A stretch of DNA of 64,000 bases. Source: an uncultured Psychrobacter sp. (GTDB taxonomy: Bacteria > Pseudomonadota > Gammaproteobacteria > Pseudomonadales > Moraxellaceae). The notes under the pieces are model-generated. The model was not told the origin of the DNA. It did no database searches and worked only from the letters and a program-made list of their open reading frames with translations. A program made the position numbers and the translations under genes. This document shows, in pieces, positions 1-9,591 of the stretch. Where the stretch lies: positions 682,001 through 746,000 of the forward strand of contig NZ_CANKZC010000001.1 of the NCBI RefSeq assembly GCF_947488565.1, read 5' to 3'. The first letter of the stretch is position 1. Every line of letters begins with the position of its first letter.

Positions 1-3000
1 TCCACGGCTATCGGTGCGAACGCAGTATCATCAGGCAGCTCCTCTATTGCCATCGGCGGTGATGATCTAAACAAAGCCTCTGGAACTACTGTAAACCAAG
101 ATGGTACAGAGACTGTTGGCGCAGTCAACAGCGGTGAAGTCAATACAATTTTTAAAAAGTATTCTGGTGGCCGAGATTTAGTCGATACATCGGCAGGCGG
201 TAATCAATACCCTAATACAGCATCAAGTGGTGCCGCTTCCGTCGCCATTGGTGTACAAGCGGTCTCCTCTGGCGCACTATCAACTGCGTTTGGTACGCAG
301 GCCAATGCTACAGGTGTTGCCTCATCAGCTTTTGGTGTCTCTGCTGATGCGTCCAAAGAAGGCTCAGTGGCTATTGGCGCAGGTAGTAAAACGGATGGTA
401 GCGCGACAAAGGTCGAAAGCCAGACAGTCAACGGTGTTACCTTCGCAGGGTTTGACGGTGCGTCAGGTTTTGCTGGTAATGCAAGCGATGCTGGACGTCA
501 AGTGTCTGTTGGTCTTATAGGTAATGAGCGCCAGATCAAAAACGTGGCACCAGGTGAGATATCCTCAACCTCCACCGATGCGATTAATGGTAGTCAGGTT
601 TTTTCAGTGACCAATGAGTTGGTTGATAATATCAGAGCCGCTCAAGCAACGGCTGATGCTGCATCCACGCAAGCAGACAACGCCGTTCAATATGATGACA
701 ACACAAAAGACAACGTTACCCTAGGTGGTGCGAATGGTACTACAATCACTAATGTCAAAGCAGGCGACTTGAGTGACAACAGCACGGACGCGGTCAATGG
801 CAGTCAACTGAATGCCACCAATCAAGACGTGGCCGCTAATAGAGCAGACATTGATACCAATACAGGCAATATTAGCGACCTTACCACAGGTAAAACGGGG
901 CTTGTCCGTCAAGACACTGGCACTGGTCCAATCACTGTTGGCGCTGCTACTGGTGGTACGAGCGTTGATTTCACAAATTTAGCAGGCGATGCCCGTACAC
1001 TGACAGGTGTCGCTGATGGCGTTAATGACAATGACGCGGTGAACTTCGGTCAGCTAAACCGAACGGTTGCAGACAATAAAGTCAAGTACTTCAGCGTGAA
1101 TTCCACAGGTGGTGGTAACGTAAACAATGACGGTGCACAAGGCACCAATGCAATAGCCATTGGTAAAGATGCTAAAGTTGCTGATGGTCATAATAGCTCT
1201 ATCGCTATGGGGCTTGGGGCGAAGGTTGACAGGGGACCCGATACAGGAGCTGCGCTACCATTCGGTGCAGTTGCTATTGGTAATAAAGCATGGGCTAGGG
1301 GGACTAACTCTGTTGCCCTCGGTACTGATGCGACAACATCCGTCTTTGATAGGGGGCTTGCCATTGGTAATAAAGCTGAGTCATTAGGCTCTGATGCAAC
1401 GGCGATAGGCAGCGAAGCTGTTGCAGCCTCTGTTGGGGTGGCGCTTGGTAATAAGGCTAAGGCACACAATACCCGCAGTATTGCAATTGGTGACAACGCT
1501 GTAGCGGGTGTTGTTGGTGGTGATTTTGCTGACGGTGCAAGCTCTTACGGAATTGCTATCGGTCAACGGTCAACGGTCAAGGGTGAAGCTAGTATTGCCA
1601 TAGGTCGACTGGCAAACACTTCAGGTAAAGATGCATTGGCTATTGGTCGAGAATCTATTGCAGCTGCAAATGGTACTGCTATTGGCGCAGGAGCTAAAGC
1701 AAATAAAGCAGGTGGTGTTGCCATTGGTGCAGGCTCTATAGCTAATATAGAAGCAGGTATTAAAGGCTTTGACCCTTCTACGGGTGGCGCAACTACCAAA
1801 ACATCAAATGTGTGGCAATCTACTCGAGCAGCTGTAGCTTTAGGAGATAGTGATAATGGAGTCACCCGTCAATTAACTGGATTGGCAGCAGGTACCAATG
1901 ATTCTGATGCGGTAAACGTCGCGCAGCTCAGATCCACCAATGACAGAGTGACCACCAACACCGATGACATCGCTGACCTAGCTTCTGGTCGCACCGGTAT
2001 CGTCCGTCAAGACACAGGCACAGGCGCGATTACCGTTGGTGCTCAAACGGGTGGTACCAGCGTTGACTTCAGTAATTCAACAAATGAGAACCGTAAACTG
2101 ACAGGCATTGCTGCCGGAACAGCCGACAATGATGCGGTAAACGTGGGTCAATTAAATACTACCAATAGCAATGTTGCCACCAATGCCAGCAACATCACTG
2201 ATAACGATAACCGTTCTATTGGCAACTTAGCTGCCTTGGGCGGTGACGCTGCTTATGATGCGGCAAATGACATCTATACCGCGCCCATTTATACCCTAAA
2301 CAACGGTAACAATGACGCTGGCACCACAGGCTATAATGATGTCGGTAGCGCACTAGGTAACCTAGATGGTCGCACCACTGATAATACCGCTGATATTGCA
2401 AAGGGCTTTAACATCAGCGCAGCTGGTGGTACTAACGATAACGTTCAACTTGGTGAAAGCGTCAACTTCACAAATACCGACGGCAACCTAGTTGTGACCA
2501 ATACTGTCGATAATGGCATTAACTACGACTTAGCAGAGAACATTAGTGTCACCCAAGCGACTATTGGTGATGCCACTAATAATACGGTATTGACCAGCAC
2601 AGTTAATGGTTTAGATGTAGGCGGTGATAAGATCACTAACTTATCTAACGGCAGTGTTGCTGCTGGATCAAGTGATGCAGTGACGGGTGATCAATTAAAC
2701 ACTACCAATGATAACGTTGCAGCCAACAGAACAGATATTGATACCAACACCAGCGATATCGACGACATCAACGCTGGTCGTACCGGTATCGTCCGTCTAG
2801 ATGTTGGTACAGGTGCGATCACTGTTGGTGCTGCTACTGGTGGTACCAGCGTTAACTTTGCTGGCACTGATGGCGTGCGTACCTTAAGTGGCCTTGCAAA
2901 TGGTAACGTTGCCACAGGTTCAACCGAAGCGGTGACTGGTAATCAGTTAAATACTACTAATACTAACGTTACTGCTAATAGAACAGACATCGATATCAAC

Positions 3001-6000
3001 GCAGGCAACATCACCGACAACAGCAATCGCTCTACTGGCAACTTAGCGGCATTGGGCGGCAATGCTGCTTATGATGCAGCAACCGATACCTATACTGCCC
3101 CAATCTATACCTTGGATGACGGGACTAATACTGGCTCCAATACCACGGTCAATAACGTTGGTGGCGCGCTAGGTAACTTAGATACTCGTACTACCACCAA
3201 TACAGCTGACATCAATAAAGGTATTAGCGTTGGAAATGGTACGACAGATAATAACTTTGCGCTAGGCGATACCATTAACGTCACTGGTGACAGTAATATC
3301 ACTTCTACCACCACCACAGGCGGTGTACAAGTTAGTTTAAATGAGAGCGTTGATCTTGGTGCAAATGGTAGCTTTACCGCAGGCAATAGCGTCTTGAACA
3401 ACACCGGTCTGACCATTACGGGTGGACCGAGTGTCACCAGTGCTGGCATCAATACCGCTGGTAACAAAATCACCAACGTCGATGACGGTACGGACGCAGG
3501 CGACGCGGTGAATTTCGGTCAGCTAGAAGCATCAAGCAATGCTGCTGATACTAAGACCAATGCCTTGGGCAACAGTACAGCGAGTAACCTAGGTGGCGGC
3601 GCGAACTATAACGCAGCCACTGGCGCAGTCAGCGCTCCAAGCTATACCTTAGATGATGGGACGAACACGGGCACTAACGCCCCAGCATTTAACAACGTGG
3701 GCGCTGCCCTCACCAACCTTGATGGTCGTACCACTACCAACACCAGCGATATCGACGATATCAACGCTGGTCGCACTGGTATCGTCCGTCAAGACGCAGG
3801 CACAGGCGCTATCACCGTTGGTGCTCAGACTGGCGGTACAAGCGTTAACTTTACTGGTACTGATGGCGTACGTACGCTAAGTGGTCTTGCTAATGGCAAC
3901 GTTGCCACAGGTTCAACTGAAGCGGTGACTGGTGATCAATTAAATACTACCAATAGCAATGTCACCGATAACAACAACCGCTCTACTGGCAACCTTGCAG
4001 CCTTAGGTGGTGGCGCTGCTTATGATGCGGCAAATGACATCTATACCGCGCCAAGCTATCTCTTAGATGACGGGACTAACACAGGCACTAACGCCCCTGC
4101 ATTTAGCAACGTTGGTGATGCTCTAGGTAACTTAGATACTCGTACCACCACTAATACTGCTGACATTAATAAAGGTATTAGCGTTGGGAATGGTACGACA
4201 GATAATAACTTTGCGCTAGGCGATACCATTAATGTCACTGGTGACAGTAATATCACTTCTACCACCACCACAGGCGGTGTACAAGTTAGTCTGAACGATA
4301 ATATTGATGTTAATAGAATCACTGCTGGTAACAGTACATTAAATAATGCTGGTGTTACCATTGTTGATGGTCCTAACAATACTGTTACCCTTAGTGGAAC
4401 TGGACTCAATAACGGTAATAATAGAATTGCCAACCTAGCTGACGGCATTGCGCCAAATGACGCAGCAACCTTCGGTCAGTTAACAGACACCAATAATATT
4501 GCAACAGGGAACTTGTCTGCCCTTGGTGGCGATGCGGCTTATGATGCAGCAACTGATACTTATACCGCCCCGACTTATACACTAGATAATGGTAGCAATA
4601 CTGGTACCAACAGCGACTTTGATAACGTCGGTAGTGCACTAGGCAACCTAGATGGTCGTACCACTGCGAACACGTCTGGTCTCGCAGATCTGGCTTCAGG
4701 TAGAACTGGCCTGGTTCGTCAAGACACAGGTACAAGCGCTATCACCGTTGGCGCTCAGACTGGCGGTACAAGCGTTGACTTTACCAATGTAGGTGGCGAT
4801 GCTCGTCAACTAACAGGCGTGGCAAGTGCAGGCGATATAAGTTTACCTGCCAATGCAAATACTGCGGTGAATGCTGGTGACGTGAATGCAGCGGTTACAG
4901 GCTTGACCAATGCTGGTCTACAGTTCTCAGGCGACAACAACACTGCGACACCGTTCACTCGTAAACTGGGTGAAGAATTAAAAGTTCGTGGCGGAGCAAC
5001 GGACCTAACTGATAACAACATTGGTGTGGTTGCTAGTACTGACGATACCCTAACGGTCAAGCTTGCTGAGAATATTGATCTTGGAGCAGATGGTAGCGTG
5101 ACCACCGGCAACACCCTAATGAACAATACAGGGCTTTCGGTTAATGATGGCGCAGGCAATGCAACCACCATCACCACCGCAGGCATCAGCGTGGTTGATG
5201 CTGATGGTAACAATGCGGGCTACACAGCAGCCAGCTCAAGCTTAAGTGATGACCAAGGCAACACCAATGTCAGCACCGCGACAGGCAATACCATCACCAC
5301 TGGCAACAACGTCACCACCACCACCGGTACTGGCACCACGGTCACTGACGGCACGAACACTAGCAACTATGGCGCTGATGGCTTCACAGCGACTGATGGG
5401 ATCAACAGCACAACTGTTGGTACGGACCGCATTAGTATAAGCGGTACTGACAACACTGACCCTGCAAACCCTGTATCTAACACTTTAGTATTAGATGGCA
5501 ACACAGGACAAATTAGCGGTGTGGCCGACGCAACCGCGGCTGACCAAGCCATTAACAAAGGCCAATTAGACGCGATAGCAAGTGCAGGTAACACGAAGGC
5601 AGATGCTCTAGGTGCCAGTACAGCAAGCAACCTTGGCGGCGGTGCAAGCTACAACGCTGCAACAGGCGTAGTTAGCGCCCCAACCTACACCTTAGACAAT
5701 GGCGCTAATACTGGCACCGATACCACGGTTAACAACGTCGGATCGGCACTTGAGAACCTAGATGGTCGCACTACCAACAACACCAGCGATATCGACGACA
5801 TCAATGCTGGTCGCACCGGTATTGTTCGTCAAGACGCAGGCACAGGCGCGATCACCGTTGGCGCTCAAACGGGCGGTACAAGCGTTAACTTCACAAACTC
5901 AGCAGACAAAGCCCGTCAACTGACCGGTGTGGCTGATGGCACCAATGCCACAGACGCTGTGAATAAACGTCAGTTAGACGCTATTACTGGCAACATAAGT

Positions 6001-8034
6001 GCAAGTGGCGTTCAGTATGATCGTAATAATGACAATACAGTAAACTACGATAGAGTTAGCTTTGCTGGTACACCAGCGGTAATCGAGCAAAATGATAGCG
6101 GTAATAATATCGTCGTTAGTGGTGGTACGACACTTACCAACGTTGCCAATGGTGTCAATGCTTCCGATGCAGTCAATAAAGGTCAGCTCGACAGCGCTAC
6201 TAAAGTTAAAGTCTTTGATAGCAATGGGGGTGAAGTGACTATTAATGTCGCTGAGCAAGTCGCTAACACTTCCGTAGATAATAATAATTTAGATTCATTA
6301 TTCTTAACTTACGATAAAACAGGCCAAGAAGTTACAGATCGCCTAACCATTGGTCAAACTGTACAAAAAATGAATACCGAAGGCGTAAAATTTGCTCACA
6401 CCAATGCCAGAGATAATGGCGCAGGCGGCATTGGTATGACCAACGACTCAAGTGCCGGCGGCTTTGATTCAACAGCCATTGGTGTCAATGCCATTATTAA
6501 AGAAGGCGCTGACAGCACGGTTGCTCTAGGCCATGATACCGAAGCAACAGAGACGGCTAAAAACTCAGTTGTCATTGGTAAAGGCTCAAAAGTATCAGGC
6601 GCCTCCTCTGTTGCCATCGGTGATGGTGCTCAAGCTAATGGCAATCAGTCCATCAGTATTGGTACAGGCAACATCGTTGATGGCAATAACTCCGGTGCGT
6701 TCGGTGACCCAAGTACCATTAATGGTGATCGCAGTTACGCTGTGGGTAATAACAATACGATTAACAGTGATGATACTTTCGTAATCGGTAACGGCATTAC
6801 AGCAAACCAAAATGGCTCAGTAGTATTAGGTCTTGGTTCTGCAGCTACAACAGGTGCTGGTATCGTAGGCTTCGGCGCAGCAGGTAATGCTGCTATCACA
6901 GCGACGACCAGCACGACAGGCGCAGTTGCTGTAGGCGATGCGGCTAATGGCGTATATCGTCAAGTTACAGGTGTCGCTGCGGGTACGGCTGACTCTGACG
7001 CGGTCAACGTCTCACAGCTAAAAGCGGTCAATGACAAAATTGACAATAATAACACTGCTATTAATGATGCTGCGGTTCAGTACGATAAAAACCAAGATGG
7101 CACGGTTAATAAGGGCAATATTACCTTAGGCGGTGCGGGAGGGACTACTATCACTAACGTAGCCAATGGTGTTCAATCATCAGATGCTGTTAATAAAGGT
7201 CAGTTAGATAATCTTGGTAGCGGCGTCGCTGGCATCATTGGCGGCGATGCTAGCTATGATGCTGATGGCAACCTCACTGCTAATAACATCGGCGGTACTG
7301 GTCAAGGTAACATTAGTGACGCCATCGCTGCTGTTAACCAAGGCAACGCGCAGGCCAACGAAGATATCCAAGCCAATAACGAGCAGATCACAGACAATAC
7401 TGGTCGTCTTGACGCAGGTATCAGCTTTGGCGCGGATAATGGTGACAATATCAGTCAGAGCGTCGGCGGTAACAATGGCAGCATTCAATTTGAAGGCGGC
7501 AATAACATTACCACCAGTACTGCTAATGGTGGTATTCAAATTGGCCTAGATGGCAACATCGAAGTCGACAGCGTCACTACTGGCAACACAGTGGTTAGTG
7601 ACAATGGCGTCACGATCAAAGATGGTCCTAGCATGACAACTGAAGGCTTTAATGCCGCCAACACTGTCATCACTGGAGTTGAAGCTGGCAGAGTTGCAGC
7701 GGACAGTACTGATGCGGTTAACGGTGGTCAGCTACATGCTCTTGATAAAAAGCTTGGCGATAGCGTCAACGCCCTAGGCTACAGAATTGGTGAAGTCGAA
7801 GATGATGCCAATGCTGGTATCTCAGCGGCGATGGCGATGTCTTCATTGCCACAAGCGTATATCCCAGGTAAGTCGATGGTCGGCGGCGGTATCGCCTCGT
7901 ACAATGGCGAAAGCGCAGTGGCCGTTGGTGTGTCTAAAGTGTCTGATAACGGTCGCTGGGTAATTAAAGTGAATGGTACAGCGGATACACAAGGGAATGC
8001 TGGCGGTGCCATTGGTGCAGGCTTCCATTTCTAG
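1..8034 (+). CDS. Trimeric autotransporter adhesin (YadA/Hia type), 5' end outside the window
   Basis: The reading frame is open from the first base, so at least 2677 residues belong to a protein whose start lies upstream. It is a surface fibre exported by type V secretion. Head-type repeats carrying AIG motifs lie at about 1-370, 1140-1860 and 6470-6900, and they alternate with neck motifs of the DAVNxxQL type (for example near 790, 1030, 1900 and 2130). A long stalk of repeated modules (GNLAALGG, RTGIVRQD, TVGAQTGGTSV) fills about 2000-6000. The last about 100 residues form a YadA-type membrane anchor ending in GAGFHF, with a terminal aromatic residue as expected for an outer-membrane beta-barrel. 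A stalk segment of about 168 bp is duplicated (see repeat entries). The family is certain; the ligand cannot be inferred. Confidence 0.95.
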   Translation, partial: STAIGANAVSSGSSSIAIGGDDLNKASGTTVNQDGTETVGAVNSGEVNTIFKKYSGGRDLVDTSAGGNQYPNTASSGAASVAIGVQAVSSGALSTAFGTQANATGVASSAFGVSADASKEGSVAIGAGSKTDGSATKVESQTVNGVTFAGFDGASGFAGNASDAGRQVSVGLIGNERQIKNVAPGEISSTSTDAINGSQVFSVTNELVDNIRAAQATADAASTQADNAVQYDDNTKDNVTLGGANGTTITNVKAGDLSDNSTDAVNGSQLNATNQDVAANRADIDTNTGNISDLTTGKTGLVRQDTGTGPITVGAATGGTSVDFTNLAGDARTLTGVADGVNDNDAVNFGQLNRTVADNKVKYFSVNSTGGGNVNNDGAQGTNAIAIGKDAKVADGHNSSIAMGLGAKVDRGPDTGAALPFGAVAIGNKAWARGTNSVALGTDATTSVFDRGLAIGNKAESLGSDATAIGSEAVAASVGVALGNKAKAHNTRSIAIGDNAVAGVVGGDFADGASSYGIAIGQRSTVKGEASIAIGRLANTSGKDALAIGRESIAAANGTAIGAGAKANKAGGVAIGAGSIANIEAGIKGFDPSTGGATTKTSNVWQSTRAAVALGDSDNGVTRQLTGLAAGTNDSDAVNVAQLRSTNDRVTTNTDDIADLASGRTGIVRQDTGTGAITVGAQTGGTSVDFSNSTNENRKLTGIAAGTADNDAVNVGQLNTTNSNVATNASNITDNDNRSIGNLAALGGDAAYDAANDIYTAPIYTLNNGNNDAGTTGYNDVGSALGNLDGRTTDNTADIAKGFNISAAGGTNDNVQLGESVNFTNTDGNLVVTNTVDNGINYDLAENISVTQATIGDATNNTVLTSTVNGLDVGGDKITNLSNGSVAAGSSDAVTGDQLNTTNDNVAANRTDIDTNTSDIDDINAGRTGIVRLDVGTGAITVGAATGGTSVNFAGTDGVRTLSGLANGNVATGSTEAVTGNQLNTTNTNVTANRTDIDINAGNITDNSNRSTGNLAALGGNAAYDAATDTYTAPIYTLDDGTNTGSNTTVNNVGGALGNLDTRTTTNTADINKGISVGNGTTDNNFALGDTINVTGDSNITSTTTTGGVQVSLNESVDLGANGSFTAGNSVLNNTGLTITGGPSVTSAGINTAGNKITNVDDGTDAGDAVNFGQLEASSNAADTKTNALGNSTASNLGGGANYNAATGAVSAPSYTLDDGTNTGTNAPAFNNVGAALTNLDGRTTTNTSDIDDINAGRTGIVRQDAGTGAITVGAQTGGTSVNFTGTDGVRTLSGLANGNVATGSTEAVTGDQLNTTNSNVTDNNNRSTGNLAALGGGAAYDAANDIYTAPSYLLDDGTNTGTNAPAFSNVGDALGNLDTRTTTNTADINKGISVGNGTTDNNFALGDTINVTGDSNITSTTTTGGVQVSLNDNIDVNRITAGNSTLNNAGVTIVDGPNNTVTLSGTGLNNGNNRIANLADGIAPNDAATFGQLTDTNNIATGNLSALGGDAAYDAATDTYTAPTYTLDNGSNTGTNSDFDNVGSALGNLDGRTTANTSGLADLASGRTGLVRQDTGTSAITVGAQTGGTSVDFTNVGGDARQLTGVASAGDISLPANANTAVNAGDVNAAVTGLTNAGLQFSGDNNTATPFTRKLGEELKVRGGATDLTDNNIGVVASTDDTLTVKLAENIDLGADGSVTTGNTLMNNTGLSVNDGAGNATTITTAGISVVDADGNNAGYTAASSSLSDDQGNTNVSTATGNTITTGNNVTTTTGTGTTVTDGTNTSNYGADGFTATDGINSTTVGTDRISISGTDNTDPANPVSNTLVLDGNTGQISGVADATAADQAINKGQLDAIASAGNTKADALGASTASNLGGGASYNAATGVVSAPTYTLDNGANTGTDTTVNNVGSALENLDGRTTNNTSDIDDINAGRTGIVRQDAGTGAITVGAQTGGTSVNFTNSADKARQLTGVADGTNATDAVNKRQLDAITGNISASGVQYDRNNDNTVNYDRVSFAGTPAVIEQNDSGNNIVVSGGTTLTNVANGVNASDAVNKGQLDSATKVKVFDSNGGEVTINVAEQVANTSVDNNNLDSLFLTYDKTGQEVTDRLTIGQTVQKMNTEGVKFAHTNARDNGAGGIGMTNDSSAGGFDSTAIGVNAIIKEGADSTVALGHDTEATETAKNSVVIGKGSKVSGASSVAIGDGAQANGNQSISIGTGNIVDGNNSGAFGDPSTINGDRSYAVGNNNTINSDDTFVIGNGITANQNGSVVLGLGSAATTGAGIVGFGAAGNAAITATTSTTGAVAVGDAANGVYRQVTGVAAGTADSDAVNVSQLKAVNDKIDNNNTAINDAAVQYDKNQDGTVNKGNITLGGAGGTTITNVANGVQSSDAVNKGQLDNLGSGVAGIIGGDASYDADGNLTANNIGGTGQGNISDAIAAVNQGNAQANEDIQANNEQITDNTGRLDAGISFGADNGDNISQSVGGNNGSIQFEGGNNITTSTANGGIQIGLDGNIEVDSVTTGNTVVSDNGVTIKDGPSMTTEGFNAANTVITGVEAGRVAADSTDAVNGGQLHALDKKLGDSVNALGYRIGEVEDDANAGISAAMAMSSLPQAYIPGKSMVGGGIASYNGESAVAVGVSKVSDNGRWVIKVNGTADTQGNAGGAIGAGFHF
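3169..3336 (+). repeat. Duplicated stalk segment, copy A
   Basis: This segment is almost identical to 4123-4290. The offset is 954 bp, which is 318 codons, so the duplication keeps the reading frame. It encodes the stalk stretch that begins with LGNLDTRTTTNTADINKG. The near absence of silent differences compared with the other modules suggests recent duplication or gene conversion. Confidence 0.85.
4123..4290 (+). repeat. Duplicated stalk segment, copy B
   Basis: This is the second copy of the segment at 3169-3336, with only a few base differences. The sequences on either side (the TLDDGTNTG module before it and the LNDN/LNES module after it) are clearly more diverged. Confidence 0.85.
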
Positions 8035-8056
8035 TACACGCACCTTACCTCCTGAT

Positions 8057-8097
8057 AGCGTTTGTCTACCAATAGCTTTTATAAATAGATAAACGTT
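8057..8097 (+). other. Intercistronic hairpin between adhesin and lipoprotein genes
   Basis: AGCGTTTGTCTA (8057-8068) pairs with TAGATAAACGTT (8086-8097) over 12 positions, two of them G-U. No T-run follows, so it is probably an mRNA stabiliser or processing element rather than a strong terminator. It sits between the adhesin stop and the ribosome binding site of the lipoprotein gene. Confidence 0.5.
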
Positions 8098-8133
8098 GTC
8101 AAATGACACACAACATATATTAAGGAATGGATC

Positions 8134-8589
8134 ATGAAAAAATCTGTATACCGTTACGGCTTGTTAGCCACTACTGCTCTACTATTTGCTGTGACTGGCT
8201 GTACCCAAAAAAACATAACGCCGACATGGCATTTGACCCCTGGTGCTCAGCACGGCTCTGTTGATACCGATGACTTGGTGTTCCCAGATCCAAACAAAGC
8301 GTGGCAAAAAGGCGGTAGTATCGTCAGTCAGGATGATGTTGCCAAAATCAAGGTGGGTACTACTAAAGATGAAATTTACCAGTTAATTGGCACCCCTCAT
8401 TTTAGTGAAGGCTTTAATGCTCGCGAGTGGGATTATATTCTCAAATTCTACGATGCTGATGACAGAGTGGAGTCTTGTCAATATAAGATTATCTTTGACG
8501 ACAGTTATGAAGGTCGTCTACGTGATGATGAATTTGTCGCTACTGAATTTTATTGGCAACCTGCCTCTTGTGCTAAGTATGGGCGTTAA
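8134..8589 (+). CDS. SmpA/OmlA (BamE-like) lipoprotein paired with the adhesin
   Basis: The 151-residue product has a lipoprotein signal peptide with Cys at about residue 23 (VTGC). It then has a BamE/SmpA-OmlA fold region at about 65-150 (VAKIKVGTTKDEIYQLIGTP, then REWDYILKF). It starts 99 bp after the adhesin stop with ribosome binding site TAAGGA, so the two are probably co-transcribed. Known trimeric autotransporters are often followed by helper lipoproteins: SadB in enterobacteria, and TpgA in Acinetobacter, which has a similar N-terminal domain plus an OmpA domain. The OmpA-like peptidoglycan-binding half is absent here. A role in adhesin export or anchoring is an inference from position. 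Confidence 0.8.
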   Translation: MKKSVYRYGLLATTALLFAVTGCTQKNITPTWHLTPGAQHGSVDTDDLVFPDPNKAWQKGGSIVSQDDVAKIKVGTTKDEIYQLIGTPHFSEGFNAREWDYILKFYDADDRVESCQYKIIFDDSYEGRLRDDEFVATEFYWQPASCAKYGR

Positions 8590-8621
8590 TTCGTTGATTC
8601 AATAAACGGTCTAAATTGACT

Positions 8622-8653
8622 AAAAAGCAAGGCAGCTACTGTCTTGCTTTTTT
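8622..8653 (+). terminator. Rho-independent terminator after the adhesin/lipoprotein unit
   Basis: AAAAGCAAGGCAG pairs with CTGTCTTGCTTTT around a CTA loop and is followed by T residues. Confidence 0.85.
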
Positions 8654-8783
8654 GTATGGAAGCGTAAAAAATTACGTTACAAAACGTATTCATCGCACCC
8701 TACCTTATGGTATTTCACCTTATATTCGGCTAAAATCATATATTAGCATTACCGAATATAAACAAATATACAAGTAGGAAGCT

Positions 8784-9023
8784 ATGATAAATACGGGCGA
8801 CACACTACTCTGTACAGCTGGCAATACCTTTTTTGCAACAGGCAATACCTATGTTGTAGGCGATTTTGTGAATGAAAAGTATTTTCAAGTGCTTACAGGA
8901 TATAACGATGAGCATTGGTATGCGACACTAAATAATGAAAAAATATATGTGCACTTTGATTCTGCTACTGCTGTCTATGACGACGCTTGGTTTGATTGCA
9001 TGAATAAAAAAAGAAGCGCTTAA
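8784..9023 (+). CDS. Small hypothetical protein
   Basis: A 79-residue protein with a good ribosome binding site (AGGAAG, 5-6 nt before the ATG). It has no transmembrane segment and three cysteines (CTAG and FDCMN contexts). Its N-terminal part is rich in Gly, Thr and aromatic residues (TGNTYVVGDF). I do not recognise the family. It is convergent with glpM, and only 19 bp separate the two stop codons. The clean ribosome binding site and absence of a competing frame support it as real. Confidence 0.6.
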   Translation: MINTGDTLLCTAGNTFFATGNTYVVGDFVNEKYFQVLTGYNDEHWYATLNNEKIYVHFDSATAVYDDAWFDCMNKKRSA

Positions 9024-9042
9024 CGTACTGATGCATTCTTCG

Positions 9043-9378
9043 TTATATTTGCAGATGTTGCCATGCAAATACCAAAATAGCAGCAGCGATCAGCCAGCCT
9101 GCGATACCTAGTAGCAACGCCTTATAAAGCCCCATATGGCTAAAACTAAAAAACACAATCAGCGTATAAATAAGATGCGGTATCACACCTAGCATACTAA
9201 ATATCAGTGCAACCTTAAAATCTGTAGCACTACGCTGAGTACTGACTAAAAAATGACTGATCAAAGTAAAAGTCGGAAAAAGTGGCGCAAGTGCAGCCAA
9301 ATAAAAGAACCGACTTTGAGCGAACAGTTGAATCAATAATACTACCAACGCGCCAACAAGCATTTTTAGCCAGATCAT
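9043..9378 (-). CDS. glpM: GlpM family inner-membrane protein
   Basis: The 111-residue product is nearly all membrane, with four predicted helices. It has the GlpM signature near its N-terminus (MLVGALVVLLIQLFAQSR), then LAPLFPTFTLISHFLV and a Gly/Ala-rich final helix. GlpM was described in Pseudomonas as affecting alginate production, and its biochemical role is unknown. Translation from ATG at 9378 is supported by AGGAG about 10 nt upstream; an internal ATG five codons later is possible. No glycerol-3-phosphate genes are adjacent. Confidence 0.8.
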   Translation of the reverse strand: MIWLKMLVGALVVLLIQLFAQSRFFYLAALAPLFPTFTLISHFLVSTQRSATDFKVALIFSMLGVIPHLIYTLIVFFSFSHMGLYKALLLGIAGWLIAAAILVFAWQHLQI

Positions 9379-9591
9379 AATGGGTTATCTCCTGTTGGAC
9401 TCAAACTAGCTACGCTCTTATCGATTTTTAGCTATCATTAAACACTTAATGAATGTGCCTAGCTTATGAAAAATCATGAAGCTTAAGTCGTGAAACTTAA
9501 GTCACTTAAACACAGGTCATAAAGATATAGAAGCTAAAGTGACGGATTATATCATTAGAAAAAGCTAATAAATTATTCAAAAATCGATAAC

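Noticed and set aside
3105..5213. Several open frames of 100-135 codons antisense to the adhesin gene
   Set aside because: They arise from the repetitive, stop-poor composition of the adhesin gene, have Leu/Val/Pro-rich sequences without family features, and lack ribosome binding sites.
7204..7549. Two 111-codon frames on opposite strands within the adhesin
   Set aside because: Both are shadows of the adhesin coding frame, which is clearly the real gene through its C-terminal anchor.
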